A stretch of 64,000 bases of DNA from Micromonospora coxensis (GCF_900090295.1 NZ_LT607753.1:3906001-3970000); one strand, 5' to 3'. Shown: positions 17,729-26,712, counted from the stretch's first letter. Notes: generated by a model not told the origin, from the sequence alone. Numbers and translations are program-made.

Positions 17729-19693
17729 TCAGTCCTCGTCGGACTTCCCGCCACCCATGCCCGAGGAGATCAGTTCCATCACCGAGGAGTCCTGGAGCGT
17801 CGTCACGTCGCCCAGCGAGCGGTTCTCCGCCACGTCCCGCAGCAACCGGCGCATGATCTTGCCGGAGCGGGTCTTCGGCAACTCGGGCACCAGCATGATC
17901 TGCCGGGGCTTCGCGATCGGGCCGAGCGTCCTCGCCACGTGGTTGCGCAGCTCGGCGATGAGCTGCTCGCCCGCCTCCCCGGCGGTGTCGGTGCTGCCGC
18001 GCGGGATGGCGAAGGCGACGATCGCCTGACCGGTGGTCGGGTCGGTGGCGCCCACCACCGCCGCCTCGGCCACCGCCGGGTGCGACACGAGCGCCGACTC
18101 CACCTCGGTGGTGGAGATGTTGTGCCCGGACACCAGCATCACGTCGTCGACCCGGCCGAGCAGCCAGATGTGCCCGTCGTCGTCCTTCTTCGCCCCGTCA
18201 CCGGCGAAGTACATGCCCTCGAACCGCGACCAGTACGTCTCGATGAACCGGTTGTCGTCGCCCCAGATGGTGCGCAGCATCGACGGCCACGGCTCCCGCA
18301 GCACCAGGTAGCCACCGCCGCCGTTGGGCACCGACCGGCCCTGGTCGTCCACCACGTCGGCGACGATGCCGGGCAGCGGGGTCATCGCCGAGCCCGGCTT
18401 GGTCTCGGTCACGCCCGGCAGTGGCGAGATCATGATCGCGCCGGTCTCGGTCTGCCACCAGGTGTCCACGATCGGCAGCTCGCCCCGGCCGACGTGCTGC
18501 CGGTACCACATCCACGCCTCGGGGTTGATCGGCTCGCCGACGCTGCCGAGCAGGCGCAACGAACTCAGGTCGTACCCGGCGGGGATGTCCTCACCCCACT
18601 TCATCATGGTGCGGATCAGTGTCGGCGCGGTGTACAGGATGCTGACCTTGTACTTGTCGACGATCTCCCAGAACCGGCCCTTGTGCGGGGTGTCCGGGGT
18701 GCCCTCGTACATGACCTGGGTGGCGCCGTTGGAGAGCGGCCCGTACACGATGTAGGAGTGCCCGGTGACCCAGCCGATGTCGGCGGTGCACCAGTAGACG
18801 TCGGTCTCCGGCTTCAGGTCGAAGACCGCGTGCGTCGTCCAGGACGCCTGGGTGAGGTAGCCGCCGGTGGTGTGCAGGATGCCCTTCGGCCGGGCCGTGG
18901 TGCCGCTGGTGTAGAGGATGAAGAGCGGGTGCTCGGCGTCGAACGCCTCGGCGGTGTGCTCCGCCGACGCGGTCTCCACCGTCTCGTGCCACCAGCGGTC
19001 CTTCTCCGACCAGGCCACCTCCTCGCCGGTACGCCGCAGCACCAGCACGTGCTCCACCGACGGGCAGTTCGCCACCGCCTCGTCCACCGTCGGCTTCAGC
19101 GCCGACGGCTTGCCCCGGCGGTAGCCACCGTCGGCGGTGATCACCACCTTGGCGCTGGCGTCCTGGATCCGGTTGGTCAGCGCGTCGGCGGAGAAGCCGC
19201 CGAAGACCACGCTGTGGGTCGCGCCGATCCGGGCGCAGGCCAGCATCGCCACCGCCGCCTCGGGGACCATCGGCAGGTAGATCGCCACCCGGTCACCGGC
19301 GGTCACCCCCAGCTCGGTCAGCGCGTTCGCCGCCTGGCAGGTCATCCGGTGCAGGTCGGCGTAGGTGAGGGTGCGGGTGTCACCCGGCTCGCCCTCCCAG
19401 TGGATCGCCACCGTGTCGCCCCGGCCGGCCTCCACGTGCCGGTCCAGACAGTTGTACGCCACGTTCAACCGGCCGCCGACGAACCATTTCGCGAACGGCG
19501 GCTTCGACCAGTCGAGCACCTGGTCCCACTGCCGCGCCCAGGTCAGGCGTCCGGCCTGCTCGGCCCAGAAGCCGAGCCGGTCCGCGTCGGCCCGCCCGTA
19601 CGCCTCGGCGGTGACGTTGGCCGCCGCGGCGAGCGCGGCCGGCGGCGGGAACTGACGCGTCTCGTTCAGCAGGTTGGCCAGGGCCTCGCTCAT
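17729..19693 (-). CDS. acs: Acetyl-CoA synthetase (AMP-forming)
   Basis: A cytoplasmic enzyme that activates acetate to acetyl-CoA through acetyl-AMP. The 654-residue length is normal for the family. It shows the adenylate-forming motif YTSGTTARPKG, the acetate-pocket region DIGWVTGHSYIVYGPL, DTWWQTETG, the hinge region (YFAGDGAKKDDDGHIWLLGR) and the C-terminal PKTRSGKIMRR, whose lysine is the regulatory acetylation site in homologues. Start is ATG 19693. As I recall, an acs gene keeps this place near Fic-like, HAD and ssd genes in mycobacteria and streptomycetes, which supports chromosomal rather than mobile origin. Confidence 0.97.
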   Translation of the reverse strand: MSEALANLLNETRQFPPPAALAAAANVTAEAYGRADADRLGFWAEQAGRLTWARQWDQVLDWSKPPFAKWFVGGRLNVAYNCLDRHVEAGRGDTVAIHWEGEPGDTRTLTYADLHRMTCQAANALTELGVTAGDRVAIYLPMVPEAAVAMLACARIGATHSVVFGGFSADALTNRIQDASAKVVITADGGYRRGKPSALKPTVDEAVANCPSVEHVLVLRRTGEEVAWSEKDRWWHETVETASAEHTAEAFDAEHPLFILYTSGTTARPKGILHTTGGYLTQASWTTHAVFDLKPETDVYWCTADIGWVTGHSYIVYGPLSNGATQVMYEGTPDTPHKGRFWEIVDKYKVSILYTAPTLIRTMMKWGEDIPAGYDLSSLRLLGSVGEPINPEAWMWYRQHVGRGELPIVDTWWQTETGAIMISPLPGVTETKPGSAMTPLPGIVADVVDDQGRSVPNGGGGYLVLREPWPSMLRTIWGDDNRFIETYWSRFEGMYFAGDGAKKDDDGHIWLLGRVDDVMLVSGHNISTTEVESALVSHPAVAEAAVVGATDPTTGQAIVAFAIPRGSTDTAGEAGEQLIAELRNHVARTLGPIAKPRQIMLVPELPKTRSGKIMRRLLRDVAENRSLGDVTTLQDSSVMELISSGMGGGKSDED

Positions 19694-20228
19694 GCCGCCA
19701 CCTCGCTTCGCTCGGCGACGCCATGAGGCTCCTGCACCCTGAGCCTGATGATTCGCTCGCTTCGCTCGCTCATGCGGTGACTCCTTCGTCGCGTGACCTG
19801 CGTCTCCTACCCGGGTGAGGTTAGTCGCGGCCCGCGACCGCCGCGACAGCTCCGTCGGCCGTCGCGCGCCCAGCGGACACCGTCGCGCGCCCGGCGGCGC
19901 GCGCCCGTCCGTCCGCGCGTACCGGGTGCTCGTCGGCCCCGGTTTCGCGCGCGTCCCGTGCTCCGTGCCGGCAGGTCACGCTGCCGGCCGGTGCCCGTGT
20001 CCGGCGGGATCGGGCGGTCCGACGGGAGAGCGCGACCCGGTGCGCCACAGCGGCTCGGGGTCCGGCGCCGGCCCCGTGGGCCCGGCCGTGGCGTCGGCCC
20101 TCGGCCCGGCTGTGGCGTCGGCATGTGGGCCCGGCCGTGAAGTGGGTGGCGTCGGCCCGGCCGTGGCGCCGGTCGCCTTCCGGGCGGGTGCCGCCCGGCC
20201 GGGGCGTGCGGGTCGCTAGCGTGGCGGG
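19694..20228. other. Intergenic region between acs and Fic-like gene
   Basis: 535 bp without a convincing gene. Near 19695-19775 are short GC-rich palindromic runs (CGCTTCGCTCG and CGCTCGCTTCGCTCGCTC). From 19840 to 20220 the DNA is simple-sequence-like, with recurring CCCGGCCGTGGCGTCGG-type phrases. Long open frames here have the composition of shadows. The divergent promoters of acs and the Fic-like gene must lie within. Confidence 0.5.
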
Positions 20229-20975
20229 GTGACCACCGATCCGCTCGCCCCGCTGCTCGCGCTCGCCGACATCGCCCCCGCCGTCGAGCGGGCCCGCGAG
20301 CGGGTCGACCAGGCGATGCGGCACCGCGCGCTGCGCCGGCACGGCGGCCAGGTCGCGGCCGAGGTCAGCCTCCGGTCCGCGGTGGCCAGCGCCGCCCTCG
20401 AGGGGTACGCCCACGAGCGCGAGGAGGTGCGCGCCGGCACGGTCACCGAGCCGGTGCTCCAGGGCGCGCTGCGGGTCGCCGGAGCGCTGCCCGGCCTCAG
20501 CGAGCTGTGGCCGAAGGCGCCCCGACAGGCCCTGGCGAAGCTGCACGTGCTCGCCGCCCGCGACGTGGTCGCCGAGACCGAGCTGGGCCGGCCGGTCACC
20601 GACCCGGTGGTCGCCGCCCGGCTCGACGGGCTGGCCGGGCTGGTCGCCGGCGGCACCACCGTCCCGCCGCTGGTGCTCGCCGCCGTGGTGCACGGTGAAC
20701 TGCTGAACCTGCGGCCGTTCGCCGGGCCGTCCGGCGTGGTCGCCCGGGCCGCCGCCCGGCTGGTGCTGATGTCCCGCGGCTTCGACCCGCGCGGCCTGGT
20801 CGCCGTCGACGTGGGGCACCGTGAGCGGGAGCCGGAGTACGTGGGCGCGGCCGGGGCCTTCGCCACCGGCACCCCGGACGGGCTGCGCTCCTGGCTCCGG
20901 CACTACATGTCGGCGATCGAGGTGGGCGCGGACCAGCTCACCGTCATCGGCGACGAGGTGCTGGCCGCCTCCTGA
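20229..20975 (+). CDS. Fic-family-like protein with degenerate active site
   Basis: A 248-residue all-alpha protein that looks like a divergent Fic domain. The position of the Fic motif (H-P-F-x-D-G-N-G-R-x-x-R) is occupied by R-P-F-A-G-P-S-G-V-V-A-R (residues 162-173). The catalytic His, the Asp and the first Arg are replaced, so AMP transfer by the standard route is not expected. Homologues next to acs and HAD genes in other actinobacteria are often labelled oxidoreductase without basis. GTG 20229 is the start; no strong ribosome site is visible. The real role is unknown. Confidence 0.65.
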   Translation: MTTDPLAPLLALADIAPAVERARERVDQAMRHRALRRHGGQVAAEVSLRSAVASAALEGYAHEREEVRAGTVTEPVLQGALRVAGALPGLSELWPKAPRQALAKLHVLAARDVVAETELGRPVTDPVVAARLDGLAGLVAGGTTVPPLVLAAVVHGELLNLRPFAGPSGVVARAAARLVLMSRGFDPRGLVAVDVGHREREPEYVGAAGAFATGTPDGLRSWLRHYMSAIEVGADQLTVIGDEVLAAS

Positions 20976-21179
20976 GCGCGATCTGCTCGGTTTCCGGCTG
21001 TGGTCGGCTCGGTCATCCGGGCCCCGGCTAGCGTCGTCGCCCGGACCCCGGTCAGCGTCGTGTCCCGGGCGCGGTCGGCTCTGTCTCCCTGGCCCCGGCC
21101 GGTGCCGTGTCCCGGGTCCGGTCGGTGCCGTCTCCCGGCGCGGCCTGCGCCGTCCACCCGGCGCGGTGGCGGCGGTGGC

Positions 21180-21983
21180 TCAGGCGACCTGGGCGGCGCG
21201 GGTACGGCGGTGCCGGCCGTACCAGGCGATGCCGATGGCCACCCCGACGCCGACCCCGAGCGCCGCCGCGGCGACCGGCACGGCGGGGCGTTCCCGCAGC
21301 CGCCGGCCCAGCGGGATCGGGTGTCGGAACTCCAGCACCGGCCAGGCGTTCTCCACGGCCAGCTTGCGCAGGGCCCGGTCCGGATTGACCACGCTGGGGT
21401 GGCCGACGCACTCCAGCAACGGCCGGTCGCTGTACGAGTCCGAGTAGGCGTAGGAGTCGGCGAGGTCGTAGCCACGGGCCTGGGCCAGCTCGCTCACCGC
21501 GTCGACCTTGCTCGGGCCGGCGGCGTAGAACTCCACCTCACCGCTGTAGCGGCCGTTCTCGACCGCCATCCGGGTGGCGATCACGTCGGTGACGCCGAGC
21601 AACTCGCCGATCGGGCGGACCATCTCCTCGCCGGAGGCGGAGACCAGGACGACGTCCCGGCCGGCGGCCTGGTGCTCCTCGATGAGGGCGGCGGCCTCGG
21701 CGTACACGTAGGGGTTGATCAGCTCGTGCAGCGTCTCCGCGACGATCTGGCGGACCTGTTCCACCTGCCAGCCCTTGCAGAGCGTGGCGAGGTAGTCCCG
21801 GGTCCGGGCCATGGTCTGCTCGTCGGTGCCGCCCAGCCGGAACATCAGCTGCGCGTACGCCGACTTGACCACGTCTCGCCGGGTGATCAGCCCGTCCCGG
21901 TAGAACGGCCGACCGAACGCCAGGGCGCTCGACTTGGCGATGACGGTCTTGTCCAGATCGAAGAAAGCGGCACTTCGGCCCAC
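21180..21983 (-). CDS. HAD-IB family phosphatase with C-terminal membrane helix
   Basis: A 267-residue phosphoserine-phosphatase-like hydrolase of the haloacid dehalogenase superfamily. Motif I is F-F-D-L-D-K-T (Asp9, Asp11), motif II S-A-S-G-E-E (Ser115), motif III Lys159, motif IV D-S-Y-S-D (Asp182, Asp186), so the enzyme looks active. A hydrophobic segment (about 233-254) followed by a basic tail should anchor it in the membrane. GTG 21983 is the start. The gene diverges from the 6C RNA gene. In uninterrupted actinobacterial chromosomes ssd follows on the far side of that RNA; here 36 kb of mobile DNA intervenes. The 204 bp to its left (20976-21179) is simple-sequence-like and holds no gene. 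Confidence 0.88.
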   Translation of the reverse strand: MGRSAAFFDLDKTVIAKSSALAFGRPFYRDGLITRRDVVKSAYAQLMFRLGGTDEQTMARTRDYLATLCKGWQVEQVRQIVAETLHELINPYVYAEAAALIEEHQAAGRDVVLVSASGEEMVRPIGELLGVTDVIATRMAVENGRYSGEVEFYAAGPSKVDAVSELAQARGYDLADSYAYSDSYSDRPLLECVGHPSVVNPDRALRKLAVENAWPVLEFRHPIPLGRRLRERPAVPVAAAALGVGVGVAIGIAWYGRHRRTRAAQVA

Positions 21984-22163
21984 GGCGCGAAAGTCTAGCC
22001 CGATGGTCTATCGTCGGCGGGTGCCTGGGGTCCATACCCTCCCCGACCTGCGGGCCGAGTCGCACCACCCCTGCGGAACGTGACGGCCATCACACGCTGT
22101 GGTCACATTTTCGCCGAGAGTGGGGTCGACACCACTCGACGTGAACAGTCCGCTCGGGCATGC

Positions 22164-22191
22164 TTGTCATCACGACGAGTACTCATATCTC
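22164..22191 (+). promoter_or_regulatory. Candidate promoter of 6C RNA
   Basis: TTGTCA (22164-22169) and TATCTC (22186-22191; CATATC two bases earlier is an alternative) lie 14 to 16 bp apart, just before the first C-loop hairpin. Upstream, GTGACGGCCATCAC near 22078 is a palindrome of the GTG-N8-CAC kind bound by Crp-type regulators. Both are inspection calls. Confidence 0.4.
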
Positions 22192-22198
22192 GGACAGT

Positions 22199-22312
22199 TG
22201 CAGACCCTCAGCGGTTGCACCCCCCGTAACCGCTGAGTGGTTCGGCTCAACCCCCCCGGAGCCGAACCTCCCGACGACCCCCGTCTCCCCCCGACGGGGG
22301 TCGTCCCTTTCC
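22199..22312 (+). ncRNA. 6C small RNA (B11 / scr3559 type)
   Basis: Three perfect hairpins follow each other. Stem 1 is 10 bp (22207-22216 with 22228-22237), its loop holding six C. Stem 2 is 10 bp (22239-22248 with 22259-22268), its loop holding seven C. Stem 3 is 13 bp (22273-22285 with 22293-22305), its 7-nt loop holding six C, and is followed by CCTTT as a terminator. Tandem hairpins with at least six loop cytosines define the 6C RNA class of actinobacteria. The place between the HAD gene and ssd matches the known mycobacterial (B11) and Streptomyces locations, as I recall them. The 5' end is estimated from the promoter. The 3' part doubles as the attachment site of the mobile elements. 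Confidence 0.88.
22286..22312 (+). repeat. Attachment core, left copy (attL)
   Basis: A 27-bp sequence, containing CCCCCCGACGGGGGTCGTCC, found again unchanged at 41002-41028 and 58774-58800. It begins at the first loop base of the 6C terminator hairpin and covers loop, right stem arm and tail. Only this copy has the matching left arm, so the RNA gene is complete. Copies at 22286 and 58774 also share the next two bases (GG). Confidence 0.9.
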
Positions 22313-22334
22313 GGGGTCAGCGTTGGGCCACAGC

Positions 22335-23603
22335 TCACAGGCCGTCTCCGTCCCCGTCGAGAGGGCTCTCCGAGGGCGCTTTTCCAGCCGGAGGCAGCAG
22401 AGAGGCAGCAGAGCTGTCGAACGCCTCCAGGACGCGGGCAGCGTAGTCGTCCGGGGTGTGGGTGTACCGGTTGAGCGTGGTGGACGCCTGTTCGTGGCCC
22501 ATGACCCGCTGCACCAGGTTGATCGGGACGCCGTCGGTGACCAGCCAGGTGGCGTAGGCGTGCCGCAGGTCGTGGAACCGCATCCCGCCGGCGGCCTTGG
22601 CCGCGACACAGGCGACGGCCTCCCGTTCGGTGGTGAACTCCGCCGACCACTCGACGCCCTCCCGGTCCGGCCAGGTCGCGCGGTACCGGTGCGGGCCGGT
22701 GTTGACCTGGCCGAGCAGCCCGGCGCGGACCAGCGAGGGCAGCCAGATTCGACGCCGGAAGTTCGACCGCCGCAGTGGGCGCCCCACCCGGTCGCGGAAA
22801 ACCAGCGTGCGCGGGTCCGGATCGTCGGCGGCGGCGTGCAGCTCGCGCAGCGCGGCCAGGAGGAAGCCGGGCAGCGGCACGGTGCGGACCCCGGCGCGAC
22901 TCTTCGGGTACGGGCGCAGCACGATCCCGCCGTGGGTCTCCTCGGCCACCTGGACCACGCGCAGCGATGCCCGGTCTAGGTCGACCGAGGACCACGTCAA
23001 CCCGGCGCACTCACCCCAGCGCAGGCCGGCCCCGGCGGCGGCGGAGACGATCCCCCGGTGCCGAGGTGGGACAGCGGGCAGCAGCCGGCCGAAGAAGTCC
23101 TCCCGGCTGATCGTGACCGGCTTGACGTCGCGGGACCGGTCACGAGGCAGCTTCACCCCTTCGGCGGGGTTGGTGCCGATCAGCCGCGCCTGAACCGCTG
23201 TCTTGAGGATCATCGACAGCAGTTGGTAGCACTTGGCCACGGTGGCCGGGGCGAGATCCCGACCCAGGCCGGTCACCCACTCCTGCACCGACATGAAGTC
23301 GACCTTCCCGAGCGGCCAGTCACCCCACTTCGGCAGGACGTGCGTGCGGAGCATGGAGACGGTCCGTTCAGTGGTCCGGGCCTCGACTGCCCGGGTGGCG
23401 AGCCACTGCTGAGCGAAGTCACCGAAGCGGGTACGGCCGGCGTGCGGGTTGACGTATGTGCCCCGGTTCAGACTGCCCTCAACCTCTACCAGGAAGGCAT
23501 TCGCCTCCCGCTTCGTGCGGAAGCTCTTGGACTTCTGCCCGCCAGCAGGATCACGCCAGCAGGCGCGGAAGGTGCCGGCCGGAGTCTTACGGACGAAACC
23601 CAT
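22335..23603 (-). CDS. int: Tyrosine integrase of element A
   Basis: A site-specific tyrosine recombinase (422 residues) that should catalyse integration and excision at the adjacent core, whose right edge is 22 bp past its stop. It has an arm-binding/N-terminal part (1-55), a SAM-like core-binding domain (about 58-145) and a catalytic domain with Arg195 (GLRWGE), His344 and Arg347 (HDLRH), His370 (GHEQAS) and Tyr380 (LNRYTH). A 45-residue insertion (about 298-340) before the HxxR box is shared with the integrase of element B. ATG 23603 overlaps the xis stop codon (TGATG), so translation is coupled. Confidence 0.96.
   Translation of the reverse strand: MGFVRKTPAGTFRACWRDPAGGQKSKSFRTKREANAFLVEVEGSLNRGTYVNPHAGRTRFGDFAQQWLATRAVEARTTERTVSMLRTHVLPKWGDWPLGKVDFMSVQEWVTGLGRDLAPATVAKCYQLLSMILKTAVQARLIGTNPAEGVKLPRDRSRDVKPVTISREDFFGRLLPAVPPRHRGIVSAAAGAGLRWGECAGLTWSSVDLDRASLRVVQVAEETHGGIVLRPYPKSRAGVRTVPLPGFLLAALRELHAAADDPDPRTLVFRDRVGRPLRRSNFRRRIWLPSLVRAGLLGQVNTGPHRYRATWPDREGVEWSAEFTTEREAVACVAAKAAGGMRFHDLRHAYATWLVTDGVPINLVQRVMGHEQASTTLNRYTHTPDDYAARVLEAFDSSAASLLPPAGKAPSESPLDGDGDGL
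22391..22410. repeat. Left arm-type site of element A
   Basis: GAGGCAGCA-gag-AGGCAGCA, a doubled AGGCAGCA. Its counterpart GAGGCAGCA-aga-AGGCAGCA is at 40876-40895, at the other end of element A. Placement about 80 bp inside the left core and 107 bp inside the right core fits integrase arm-binding sites. It lies within the 3' end of int. Confidence 0.55.
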
Positions 23604-23875
23604 CAGCGCCTCCGCCCGTGCTCGGTGCCGGTGGCGGCGGGTTGCTCGGTGACACCGTCGAGCCAGGCGTGGAACCGGGCACGCGGGATCAGCCAGCGGC
23701 CACCCAGGCGGGTCGCCGGAATCGTGCCGTCCCGGACGAGCGCGTAGGTGCTGCCGAGCGAGATGCCGAGCAGCTTGGCGACCTCCCGGACGGTGTAGGT
23801 GACCGGCTCGACGACGACCGCCCCGGTACGAGGGACGAGCCGGACGACCGGGCTGGGACGGGCAGTGGTGCTCAT
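23603..23875 (-). CDS. xis: Excisionase / HTH DNA-binding protein of element A
   Basis: A 90-residue protein with a MerR/BldC-like winged helix typical of AICE excisionases: YTVREVAKLLGISLGSTYAL (27-46), then the wing with GGRWLIPRARFHAWLDG. ATG 23875 is chosen because the reading frame upstream is Pro/Thr-rich nonsense. The stop overlaps the int start. It should direct recombination toward excision. Confidence 0.9.
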   Translation of the reverse strand: MSTTARPSPVVRLVPRTGAVVVEPVTYTVREVAKLLGISLGSTYALVRDGTIPATRLGGRWLIPRARFHAWLDGVTEQPAATGTEHGRRR

Positions 23876-23903
23876 GACGGGGACCCCCTCAGGTCTGTCG
23901 GGA

Positions 23904-25682
23904 TCAGGCGGCAGCCGGCACCGTGCCGGCCGGGGTGGTGCTGAGTTCGTGGGCGAGTTCTTCTCGGCCGGTGGTTCGTCGCTCGCGGGCCATGGCGGCG
24001 GCGGTGTTGGCCAGCAGCGCGTCACCGGTGGTGTGCCAGCCGACGCCGGCGAAGGTGAGGGTGCCGACGATGAGGGTGGTGTCCTCGTCGTGGTGGTCGA
24101 CGAGCTGGCCGCCGGCGGCCGGGTGCTCGTGGGCTTGGTCCTCGTGCCGGCGGAAGGTGACGCGGGTGTCGCGCAGGAGTTGGAAGGTGACGGAGTAGCG
24201 GCGGGCTTTGGTGAGGAAGTGGCCGCCGAAGCCGAGCATGTGCGCCCAGCGGCGCAGCCGGGCGTAGGGGTTGGCGCTGGCTGGTTTCGTCGGTTGGGTG
24301 TCAAGGGCGGCTTGACGGGCGGCGGTGCAGGTAGGGCAGGCGGCGTAGCGGGTGTGGGTGCCGCAGTCAGGGCATTCCCAGGGGTCGACGAAGCCGGGTC
24401 GGGGCCGAGGGTCGCGGGGCCGCTGTGAGAGCGGTACGGGCGTGTGGGTGGGTCGGCCGATGCGCCAGCAGGCGTCGATGAGGCGGGCGGTGTGGTCGCC
24501 GTCGGGGTCGGCGTAGTCGTCGATGGTGTCGGTGGTGAGCCTGACGGAGCGGTGCCCGGTTACCTCGGTGCTTTTGGTGGCGTATTTGGCAAGGTAGCCG
24601 GCGACCATGCTGTCGGTGACCTCCCCGTCGCCGTTCAGGGAGATGGGTCGGATGTCGAGCTGCTCGCCCCAGGCGATCGGCCATCCGTCGGGTCGGTCGG
24701 GGTGGGTGGGGGTGTGGAAGGCGACGTGGGCGGCGGCGTGGCGTAGGGCGTCGACGAGGTCGGCGACGCCGAATCCGGCCGGTGGTGGTACGACGGCGGT
24801 GGAGTCGTCGGGGTGGACGCCGTCGAGGCGCACGAGGGCGTGGAAGTGGACCGCTCCGCGTGCTTGGAACTCGGCGGCCTTGCCATGGGACAGCCGCACG
24901 GGAGGCACTGTGCGCGTGTTGCCGGAGGCCGTCACGACCTGCACGCGGGGGATGCCGCGGCGACGGGCGAGTTTGGCGAGCCATCGTTCCGCGGCTTGCT
25001 TGGTGCGGTGCCAGAGTTCGCCGGAGTAGAGGTTCCAGACGACTTGGTGGTCGTGGTCGTAGCAGTCCAGGCACAACGGCTGCCCGAGCACTACGTCACC
25101 GGGTTCGTGGCGGGCCCAGCAGACAGCGGGCCGGCCGTGAGCGCAGAGGCCGGAGTCGCGGCGGGCGTGGCACGGTTCGGGTCGGCAGTCGCAGCGTTTG
25201 CGGTTGCCGCAGGTGTGCTTGCGGACGACCCGGTTGTGGACGGGGCCGAATGACGGGGCGGTGAAGGTGGGGAACACCGCCGGATGTTGGGCGACGGTGT
25301 CGGGGACGCCCTTGCCGCCGACGAGGCCGGCGCGCAGGAGTTGGTAGGCGTCGCGTTGGTAGGTGTGGGCGCAGGAGGGGCAGACGGTGGCGCGGCGGTT
25401 GCCGCAGGCGGTGTAGATGGCGGCGTCGGGCATGGCGTCGGTGTGCCGCTGCTCCAGCACCCGGCCCGTCGACGGGTCGATGGTGAGGAGTTGGCCGGCG
25501 AGCCGGATGGGGCGGGTGCAGCCGGCGGCGGCGCGGATGTGGTCGATCCAGCCGAAGTAGTCGCTTCGGGTGGCGCGTTCGAAGGCGGAGCCGGCGGCGG
25601 TGTAGTCGTAGACGATGGTGTCGGCGTTCGAGCCCACCCCCCGGGCCGTAGCGCGGGGGGTGAGGTCCAGCGTCGAGGCCAT
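23904..25682 (-). CDS. repSA: RepSA-type rolling-circle replication initiator
   Basis: A 592-residue initiator of the RepSA family that drives rolling-circle replication of excised AICE circles. Two cysteine clusters near the N-terminus (C93, C101, C104; then about nine Cys/His at 158-188) look zinc-binding. The HUH motif is H279-F-H281 in GAVHFHALV. The catalytic tyrosine motif is Y363-L-A-K-Y367-A-T-K. ATG 25682 overlaps the upstream stop (TGATG); a longer frame upstream is spurious. The family is unrelated in motif context to the initiator of element B. Confidence 0.9.
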   Translation of the reverse strand: MASTLDLTPRATARGVGSNADTIVYDYTAAGSAFERATRSDYFGWIDHIRAAAGCTRPIRLAGQLLTIDPSTGRVLEQRHTDAMPDAAIYTACGNRRATVCPSCAHTYQRDAYQLLRAGLVGGKGVPDTVAQHPAVFPTFTAPSFGPVHNRVVRKHTCGNRKRCDCRPEPCHARRDSGLCAHGRPAVCWARHEPGDVVLGQPLCLDCYDHDHQVVWNLYSGELWHRTKQAAERWLAKLARRRGIPRVQVVTASGNTRTVPPVRLSHGKAAEFQARGAVHFHALVRLDGVHPDDSTAVVPPPAGFGVADLVDALRHAAAHVAFHTPTHPDRPDGWPIAWGEQLDIRPISLNGDGEVTDSMVAGYLAKYATKSTEVTGHRSVRLTTDTIDDYADPDGDHTARLIDACWRIGRPTHTPVPLSQRPRDPRPRPGFVDPWECPDCGTHTRYAACPTCTAARQAALDTQPTKPASANPYARLRRWAHMLGFGGHFLTKARRYSVTFQLLRDTRVTFRRHEDQAHEHPAAGGQLVDHHDEDTTLIVGTLTFAGVGWHTTGDALLANTAAAMARERRTTGREELAHELSTTPAGTVPAAA

Positions 25683-25951
25683 CAGCCAGCCACCCCGGTG
25701 GTGGGGTGGTGGTTGGTGATGGTGCGTTCGGTGACGATGACCCGGCAGGCGCCGCATTGGCGCTTGGCCGGCTCGTGCCGATGGCAGGGAATGGTGGTGG
25801 TCACCTGGCCGCAGCGGATGGTGACCGGTGCCCGGCAGGGCCCGCCGGGGATGATGTCGACGAGTGTGCGGCGGATGTCGTAGGGGTGCCCGTCCGGGTG
25901 GTTGGGGCAGGTGTGCCAGTCCTGGTCGAGGTCGACGACGTGGATGGTCAT
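25682..25951 (-). CDS. Small Cys/His-rich AICE protein
   Basis: 89 residues with CPNHPDGHPYD near the N-terminus, then four further Cys (GPCRAP, IRCGQ, IPCHRH, QCGACR), suggesting a metal-binding fold. No function is recognised. Start overlaps the spread-gene stop by 4 bp, and its own stop overlaps the repSA start, so it belongs to the replication operon. Confidence 0.7.
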   Translation of the reverse strand: MTIHVVDLDQDWHTCPNHPDGHPYDIRRTLVDIIPGGPCRAPVTIRCGQVTTTIPCHRHEPAKRQCGACRVIVTERTITNHHPTTGVAG

Positions 25952-26712
25952 CGGGCACCACCGGTCAGGGTGGTGAGGATTCGGCCGGCGACGGCCGGGG
26001 TGACGTCGAGTCGGCCGGCCAGCTCGTCGGAGGTGATGGGTTGGCCGGTGTTCTGTTCGTGCTGCACTGCGGCGAAGCGGGCCATGGGCAGCAGGTGGGT
26101 GGGAACGTCGACCGGCTCCGGGGCCGGCACGGTGACAGGCTCCGGCTCGACAGCCGGAACGGGAACGGGTTCCGACTCGACGGCCGGCGTGGCGGCCGGG
26201 GTGGGTTCGGGTGCGGTGATGGCGGCCGGCGGTGCCGGCTCGGTGGTGACCTGCTCAGCCACCTGGACACGGATCGGGTCAACCGGCGTAGGGGTCGGCG
26301 TTTGGTTGTGGTCCTTGGTGGGTGCGAGGACGAGTTTGACCAGAGCCATGAACGCCAGGGCGGGGACGGCGGACAGGAGCCAGCCGGAGATGCCCGGCTT
26401 GGCGACCGCCAGTTGTGCGGCGAGGGAGAGGCCGGCGGCGGCGATGAGCAGGAACAGTGGGTAGCCGATGGGTGCGCCGGTGCGGCGGCGTCGGCGGATG
26501 GTCAGCAGGCAGGCGATGGGGACGAGTTCGGAGATGACGGCGTTGGCCCAGCCGAACCATGCCCCGGTCCCGGCAGGGCTGTTGGCGAGCGTCCAGTCCT
26601 TGACGTGAGTGAACGAGGCCGCTCCGGCGAAGCCGGCGACGGTGAGCAGGATGAGGACCAGGACGACACCCTCGGCGCGGGTGCCCCGGCTGGTCGGGGT
26701 GTGGGTGGTCAT
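25948..26712 (-). CDS. DUF2637 spread-type membrane protein
   Basis: A 254-residue protein. Four hydrophobic segments in the first 130 residues (for example VVLVLILLTVAGFAGAASF and YPLFLLIAAAGLSLAAQ) form the DUF2637 domain, found in spread proteins of Streptomyces plasmids and AICEs. A Pro/Glu/Val linker and a small C-terminal helical domain (SDELAGRLDVTPAVAGRILT) resembling a winged helix follow. It probably aids intramycelial spread of the element. Element B has a clear homologue (44401-45027) without the C-terminal domain. ATGA overlaps join it to both neighbours. Confidence 0.82.
   Translation of the reverse strand: MTTHTPTSRGTRAEGVVLVLILLTVAGFAGAASFTHVKDWTLANSPAGTGAWFGWANAVISELVPIACLLTIRRRRRTGAPIGYPLFLLIAAAGLSLAAQLAVAKPGISGWLLSAVPALAFMALVKLVLAPTKDHNQTPTPTPVDPIRVQVAEQVTTEPAPPAAITAPEPTPAATPAVESEPVPVPAVEPEPVTVPAPEPVDVPTHLLPMARFAAVQHEQNTGQPITSDELAGRLDVTPAVAGRILTTLTGGAR

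Noticed and set aside
19815..20219. 134-codon + strand frame between acs and the Fic-like gene
   Set aside because: Simple-sequence Gly/Pro/Arg/Val repeats in G+C-rich DNA; no start signal or domain.
22200..22312. A tRNA gene as the attachment site
   Set aside because: No cloverleaf or CCA-type acceptor stem is present. The sequence folds as three C-loop hairpins and fits 6C RNA.
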